5,408 bases of DNA from positions 1-5,408 of the forward strand of contig DCTH01000006.1 of assembly GCA_002329495.1 (NCBI GenBank), read 5' to 3'. Numbering within the stretch: position 1 is the stretch's first letter; each line of letters opens with the position of its first letter. The position numbers and the translations under genes were made by a program. This document shows positions 5,349-5,408 of the stretch, piece by piece. Under the pieces are notes generated by a model that saw nothing but the letters and a program-made list of their open reading frames with translations, did not search any database and was not told where the DNA came from. The DNA comes from Syntrophothermus sp. UBA1445 (lineage in GTDB: Bacteria; Bacillota; Syntrophomonadia; Syntrophomonadales; DTU052).

Positions 5349-5408
5349 TGTCCCCCGGACCTGTAGGTTCACCCTATCGGGTACAAGCGAGTCCCACCTT
5401 CGGCACCA
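5349..5408 (+). repeat. Damaged partial copy of the tRNA-Leu 3' half (tRNA remnant or att-like site)
   Basis: Bases 5349-5370 match the variable arm and 5' side of the T-arm of the intact tRNA (5253-5274) at 19 of 22 positions. An 18-base insertion (5371-5388) follows, holding the small dyad ACCC-TATC-GGGT. Then 5389-5408 repeat the tRNA end (5275-5294) exactly through CCA; counting one shared C before it, the terminal identity is 21 bases. The substitutions break pairs in the variable arm (T5349 with C5361) and the T-stem (A5365), and the 5' half of a tRNA is absent, so it cannot be a working tRNA. It lies past the tRNA terminator and ends at the last base of the window. It may be an integration scar at a tRNA 3' end or a decayed tandem duplicate. 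Confidence 0.8.

Noticed and set aside
5010..5366. Plus-strand open frame of 118 codons running through the tRNA-Leu gene
   Set aside because: It includes the tRNA promoter, the tRNA and its terminator, so it cannot be a real protein gene.

Overview
The window looks like a piece of a bacterial chromosome from a Gram-positive, Clostridia-like organism, possibly of the Peptococcaceae/Desulfotomaculum kind. The reasons are the polA-mutM gene order common in Firmicutes, the purine-rich Shine-Dalgarno sites, the Bacillus-type DNA polymerase I with a decayed proofreading domain, and the SigW-like ECF sigma factor paired with a zinc-finger anti-sigma factor. The lineage is inferred from these traits and not proven. 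Base composition is moderate and fairly even, with no sign of a foreign island inside the protein genes.

Layout from right to left along the minus strand, which is the direction of transcription. An ECF sigma factor gene (4851-4264) is followed after 36 bases by a membrane-anchored anti-sigma factor gene (4227-3169). Next comes a short gap holding a perfect 11-bp hairpin (3111-3136), then DNA polymerase I (polA, about 3084-514). A roughly 200-base spacer with a probable intrinsic terminator (377-400) separates polA from the 5' part of mutM (309-1), which runs off the left edge. Sigma and anti-sigma form an envelope-stress switch. PolA and MutM both act in base excision repair: MutM removes oxidised purines, and PolA processes and fills the resulting gap. 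The hairpin before polA has no U-tract, so partial read-through from the sigma operon into polA is conceivable but unproven.

On the plus strand at the right end, a textbook sigma-70/SigA promoter (TTGACA, 17 bases, TATAAT) drives a tRNA-Leu(CAA) gene with encoded CCA (5209-5294) and a strong intrinsic terminator (5304-5329). Immediately after it, up to the last base of the window, is a second, damaged copy of the tRNA's 3' half (5349-5408). This copy has three substitutions and an 18-base insertion in the T-loop, but its last 21 bases match the functional tRNA exactly through CCA. It could be an integration-site (att) scar or the decayed remnant of a duplicated tRNA. It is the least ordinary element of the window.

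The protein genes belong to known families. Points worth a second look are two Glu-to-Asp changes in the PolA polymerase active site, the odd spacing at the sigma start codon, and a possible autoregulatory ECF promoter.
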